Of a stretch of DNA of 64,000 bases, positions 60,984 through 64,000 are shown piece after piece. The notes below the pieces were generated by a model. It ran no database searches. It was not told the origin of the DNA and saw nothing but the letters and a program-made list of their open reading frames with translations. The stretch lies in assembly GCA_001599355.1 (NCBI GenBank), contig BCGQ01000008.1, forward strand, positions 584,861 to 648,860. The letters run 5' to 3'. This DNA comes from Nakazawaea peltata. Its lineage: Eukaryota > Ascomycota > Pichiomycetes > Alaninales > Pachysolenaceae. Within the stretch, counting starts at the first letter, position 1; the number at the start of each line of letters is the position of its first letter. A program made the translations under genes and the position numbers.

Positions 60984-60991
60984 TATATAAA
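60984..60991 (+). promoter_or_regulatory. TATA box of BTA1
   Basis: TATATAAA about 133 bp upstream of the BTA1 ATG; consistent with an inducible TATA-containing promoter. Confidence 0.6.
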
Positions 60992-61123
60992 CTTTACAAA
61001 ATGTTCAATTTCCGAACGGCGTCTCTTATTCCTCTCTGTATAGTATATTTGTGGCTCCGTAGATTCAACATCTTTAGGCTTTGGATATATGCAACTCATT
61101 AGATATAACTAAATCAATCCATA

Positions 61124-63424
61124 ATGACTGATATGTTATACACCTCAAGCTTCAGTGACTTGACTTTGAGTTTAACTTCGAGTTTGAGTACAACTGCTCT
61201 GTACAGTTCTGGGTTTGTCGTATTGAGTGCCTTGGTTTACTTCCTGGTCTTTTCCAATGAGAAAGTTAACTCCTTGTTTGTCTTTGCTTGGGCTTGCTTT
61301 ATCAAGCCATTCTACAAAAGATCTAGTCTGAACAGCTTAGACAACCAACAAAGTAACTTGGAGAAGTTTTATAAATCCCAGGCCAAGATTTATGACACCA
61401 CAAGAGAAGCATTGTTGCAAGGTAGATCAACTGCTTTGCTGTTGGCTGTTGCTCATTTGAGTAAGAAGAAGGACTTGGTTTGGATTGACATTGGTGGTGG
61501 AACTGGTTCCAACATCCAAGTCATGAACGATTTGTTGCCTATCAACAAGAGTTTCAAGGCTGTTTACCTTGTTGATTTGAGTCCTTCTTTGTGTGAGGTT
61601 GCTAGAAAGAGAGTTAAGTCCAATGGTTGGAAAAATGTTCATATCATCTGCGGTGACGCTTGTGACTTTGAGACCTCTCACAAGGATGCAGACTTGATCA
61701 CATTTTCTTACTCTTTGTCTATGATTCCTCCTTATTATGCTGCCATTGATCATGCTGAAACCTTCCTTAACCCAGAATCTGGAATTATTTGTTCTGTTGA
61801 CTTCGGTGTTCAATCTTCTTCAAGTGTTACTGGTAGAATTAACACTTTGGGTGGTTTGACTAACAGACATATTCCATGGATTTATAGAACTTTCTGGAGA
61901 ATTTGGTTTGAGTTTGACAAGGTATTCCTTGACCCTTCTAGAAGAGATTACTTGGAGTACAAGTTCGGTACCTTGAAATCATTAAACATGTACAACAAGA
62001 AATTGGGTAACATTCCTTACTATATCTGGCTTGGTGTTAACAAATCCAAAGAAGCACAAAGTCTTGTCCACCGTTTCAACACATTAGCTGAAGAATCCCC
62101 TTACTTAGCTCCTGTTGACACTGCAAAGGCTAATTTCCCTGTCAGTAAGGCTTATGAAGCTTTTATTCTGAATGTAAAGAAAGGTTTACCATACCCATCC
62201 TTATTTTACCAAAAGGAAGTCTGGAGAATCTACTATGATGAATTGAGTCCTTACTACGAGCAATTTGCTAACCAATATATCTACGCTTTCACTTGGGAAG
62301 ATCCAAGAGAAGATGCTAAGATCTTGAAGCTCACCTCTAACGACACCATTTTGTCCATCACTTCTGCAGGTGACAATATGTTGTCTTACGCTTGTTTGCC
62401 AGATCCTCCAAAGAAGATCCACGCTGTCGATTTGAATCCTTGTCAAGGACACTTGGCTGAACTTAAATTGGCAGCCTTGAGATCCTTACCTCATGAAGAA
62501 GTCTGGCAAATGTTTGGTACTGGTAAAATTGAGAACTTCAAGGAATTGTTGATCAATGTTTTGTCTCCTCACCTTTCTTCTAATGCTTTCCAATACTGGA
62601 TGCAAGTCGGTGAAAAGACATTTGATATCAATGGAAAGGGATTGTATGACACAGGATCTACTAGATGGGCCTTGAGATTGTCCAACTACATGTTCACCTT
62701 GACTGGTTTGAAAGATGTTGTTGATGATTTATGTAACTGTACTACTGTTAAGGAACAGAAAGAACTCTGGGAGAAGAAAATTCAACCAGTTTTATTCAAT
62801 AAGGTCGTTTGCAAGTGTTTGATTGGTAACCCCCTTTTCCTTTGGAAGGCTTTAGGAGTCCCAGCTAATCAAGCAGCTATGATGGGTGGATCCACTTTGA
62901 AGTACGTTATCGATACCTTTGCTCCAATTGTTGAAAGATCTTTGATTTCTCAAGACAACTATTTCTACTACTTGTGTTTGCAATACAAGTACAGAAGAGA
63001 TAACTGTCCTGATTACTTAACCAAGCAAGGTTATGCATCTTTGTCTAGAAAAGAAAATTCCCCTCTTGACAGAATCAGATTGCACACTGACACTTTGCAA
63101 GATGTCTTGGCTAGATTGACCAGTAAAGAGATTACTGTTGCCGTTATCATGGACCACATGGATTGGTTCAATCCAAATGGTATTGAAGCTTTGAATGAAA
63201 TCAAGCTGTTGGCCTCTGCCTTATCTGATAATGGTAGAGTCCTTTTGAGATCTGCCGCAACAGTTCCTTGGTACATCAAGAAATTCGAACAGGCTGGCTT
63301 TGTTTGTGAGGCTGCTGCTACCAGACTTCCAGGAGAGAGTATTGACAGAGTCAATATGTATGCCTCTACCTGGGTCTGTCACAAGATCTCCAAGTCAAGA
63401 AAATTCAGTAACTTAAACATCTAG
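61124..63424 (+). CDS. BTA1: Bta1, betaine lipid (DGTS) synthase
   Basis: 766-residue bifunctional enzyme that makes diacylglyceryl-trimethylhomoserine from diacylglycerol and S-adenosylmethionine. Hydrophobic N-terminus (about 26-55). The first half is a BtaB-like methyltransferase with the SAM motif WIDIGGGTGSNI (about 124-135). The second half is the BtaA-like 3-amino-3-carboxypropyl transferase (WEDPREDAKIL, SAGDNMLSYACLPDPPK, AVDLNPCQ, GTGKIENF). The BtaB-BtaA order is the fungal one, opposite to algae. Codon bias is strong. DGTS replaces phosphatidylcholine when phosphate is scarce, in keeping with the CACGTG boxes upstream. Confidence 0.96.
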   Translation: MTDMLYTSSFSDLTLSLTSSLSTTALYSSGFVVLSALVYFLVFSNEKVNSLFVFAWACFIKPFYKRSSLNSLDNQQSNLEKFYKSQAKIYDTTREALLQGRSTALLLAVAHLSKKKDLVWIDIGGGTGSNIQVMNDLLPINKSFKAVYLVDLSPSLCEVARKRVKSNGWKNVHIICGDACDFETSHKDADLITFSYSLSMIPPYYAAIDHAETFLNPESGIICSVDFGVQSSSSVTGRINTLGGLTNRHIPWIYRTFWRIWFEFDKVFLDPSRRDYLEYKFGTLKSLNMYNKKLGNIPYYIWLGVNKSKEAQSLVHRFNTLAEESPYLAPVDTAKANFPVSKAYEAFILNVKKGLPYPSLFYQKEVWRIYYDELSPYYEQFANQYIYAFTWEDPREDAKILKLTSNDTILSITSAGDNMLSYACLPDPPKKIHAVDLNPCQGHLAELKLAALRSLPHEEVWQMFGTGKIENFKELLINVLSPHLSSNAFQYWMQVGEKTFDINGKGLYDTGSTRWALRLSNYMFTLTGLKDVVDDLCNCTTVKEQKELWEKKIQPVLFNKVVCKCLIGNPLFLWKALGVPANQAAMMGGSTLKYVIDTFAPIVERSLISQDNYFYYLCLQYKYRRDNCPDYLTKQGYASLSRKENSPLDRIRLHTDTLQDVLARLTSKEITVAVIMDHMDWFNPNGIEALNEIKLLASALSDNGRVLLRSAATVPWYIKKFEQAGFVCEAAATRLPGESIDRVNMYASTWVCHKISKSRKFSNLNI

Positions 63425-64000
63425 AAAGTCTTAGAATTGTATCTAAATTGTTACATGCTACTGTTTTCCGCTATATTTAAGAAATAAATTTATAATGCAC
63501 ATATTATTGCCGCTATAGAGACAAAAGTGTAGATAGCCAAGATCACTAAAAAATATTAATCAATCAAAAGTGGAAACGAAGAGATAGGGAGACATTCATT
63601 ACTTCTTAAAAACTAAAGAATAAAAATAACATCAGCAAAAATAAGATATATATTATTTTAAAAAGTCTTCTCTCTCCCCTTTATCGCTAATTAAATTATT
63701 TTTATATCTTCTACAGCTCCCAAACGCTCTCCTCCTTCCTCTACTCTCCTTCCTCTCCCCTGTCCATACCCCCAACTGCCCCCTAATCCCTTCTTTCCAA
63801 CTTCCTTGCTCTATTCAATCCCCTCTCCCCCCCCCCGCTAATTAAATTATTTTTATATCTTCTACAGCTCCCAAACGCTCTCCTCCTTCCTCTACTCTCC
63901 TTCCTCTCCCCTGTCCATACCCCCAACTGCCCCCTAATCCCTTCTTTCCAACTTCCTTGCTCTATTCAATCCCATCTCCACCCCACGCTCTCTTCCCCCC
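63425..64000. other. right-edge region, pyrimidine-rich
   Basis: A/T-rich 3' flank of BTA1 to about 63680, then more than 300 bp of pyrimidine-rich sequence formed by a direct duplication (annotated separately). No open frame with recognisable content. It looks like a promoter for a gene to the right of the window, or a sequence-end artefact. Confidence 0.5.
63685..63973. repeat. 151-bp tandem duplication
   Basis: Positions 63685-63822 are repeated at 63836-63973 without a visible mismatch (138 bp), then the copies diverge in a C-rich run (C-tract in copy 1, interrupted by A in copy 2). Period 151 bp. Confidence 0.9.

Larger units (their letters stand above)
59833..61123. promoter_or_regulatory. 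1.3-kb divergent region between acetyltransferase-like gene and BTA1
   Basis: No supportable gene. It contains CACGTG boxes at 60343-60348 and 60877-60882, a CACGTA at 60913-60918, a perfect 9-bp inverted repeat at 60727-60747 and a TATATAAA box at 60984-60991. Several poly-C/poly-T blocks (CCCCTTTTT) lie near 60840-60945. Such length and motif density suggest regulated expression of one or both flanking genes. Confidence 0.6.

Overview
This window is nuclear DNA of a budding yeast (Saccharomycotina). It has dense, mostly intronless protein genes, short spliceosomal introns with GTAAGT/GTGAGT donors and TACTAAC-type branch points, a fungal elongator tRNA-Met, and a gene set typical of yeasts (AVL9, SLY1, SCC2, SEC10, CDC1, NGG1, KRE6, HMO1, a GPI cell-wall protein). 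No bacterial, viral or transposon segment was recognised.

The most important property is the genetic code. CTG codons repeatedly fall where the protein family has a conserved alanine: five sites in RVB1, the SGTE-A-N motif of a class III aminotransferase, LDP-AA-E in GPN3, R-A-SHC in ERF2, GRG-A-TEID in KRE6, and others in PHR1, RSM24, the EVE protein, the GH81 glucanase, SCC2 and OGG1. No CTG that I examined needed leucine. This is the CUG-Ala code (NCBI table 26) known from Pachysolen tannophilus and relatives (Nakazawaea, Peterozyma). The window very probably comes from that clade, and every protein here should be translated with CTG = Ala. The reassigning tRNA-Ala(CAG) is not in the window.

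Layout. 1-2.7 kb: a GPI-anchored wall protein in a wide gene-poor stretch. 2.7-11 kb: AVL9, SLY1, tRNA-Met, RVB1, HST3, GPN3. 11-21 kb: MSC2, a histidine-phosphatase protein, TRM82, PHR1, a GH81 glucanase. 21-25 kb: a divergent pair of a glutamate-1-semialdehyde-aminomutase-like enzyme and a Zn2Cys6 regulator (one intron), with an operator-like heptad cluster between them. 25-31 kb: UPS2, an EVE-domain protein, an NAD(P)-binding protein, ERF2, an unrecognised mitochondrial membrane protein, CYC3. 31-36 kb: UBI3 (ubiquitin-eS31) with Tbf1/Cbf1-like sites, PLP1, a PXA-domain protein and PUS5 (overlapping convergently). 36-47 kb: SCC2, SEC10, CDC1, a SAS4-like protein, a small intron-containing membrane protein. 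47-58 kb: OGG1 (intron), SDH4, a PCI/CSN-like protein, NGG1, RSM24, KRE6, HMO1 (intron). 58-64 kb: an alcohol acetyltransferase-like gene, BTA1 (betaine-lipid synthase) with CACGTG boxes upstream, and a pyrimidine-rich 151-bp tandem duplication at the right edge.

Functionally this is an ordinary housekeeping region: secretion (AVL9, SLY1, SEC10), chromatin and DNA maintenance (RVB1, HST3, SCC2, NGG1, PHR1, OGG1, HMO1), mitochondria (UPS2, CYC3, PUS5, SDH4, RSM24) and cell wall (GPI protein, KRE6, GH81). The accessory-looking parts are the aminomutase-like/regulator pair, the acetyltransferase and BTA1. Intergenic DNA often carries short direct repeats of 9-14 bp period. Protein families were assigned from the translations by recognition of motifs; no database search was run. 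Starts are the first in-frame ATG compatible with the family, not GTG or TTG.
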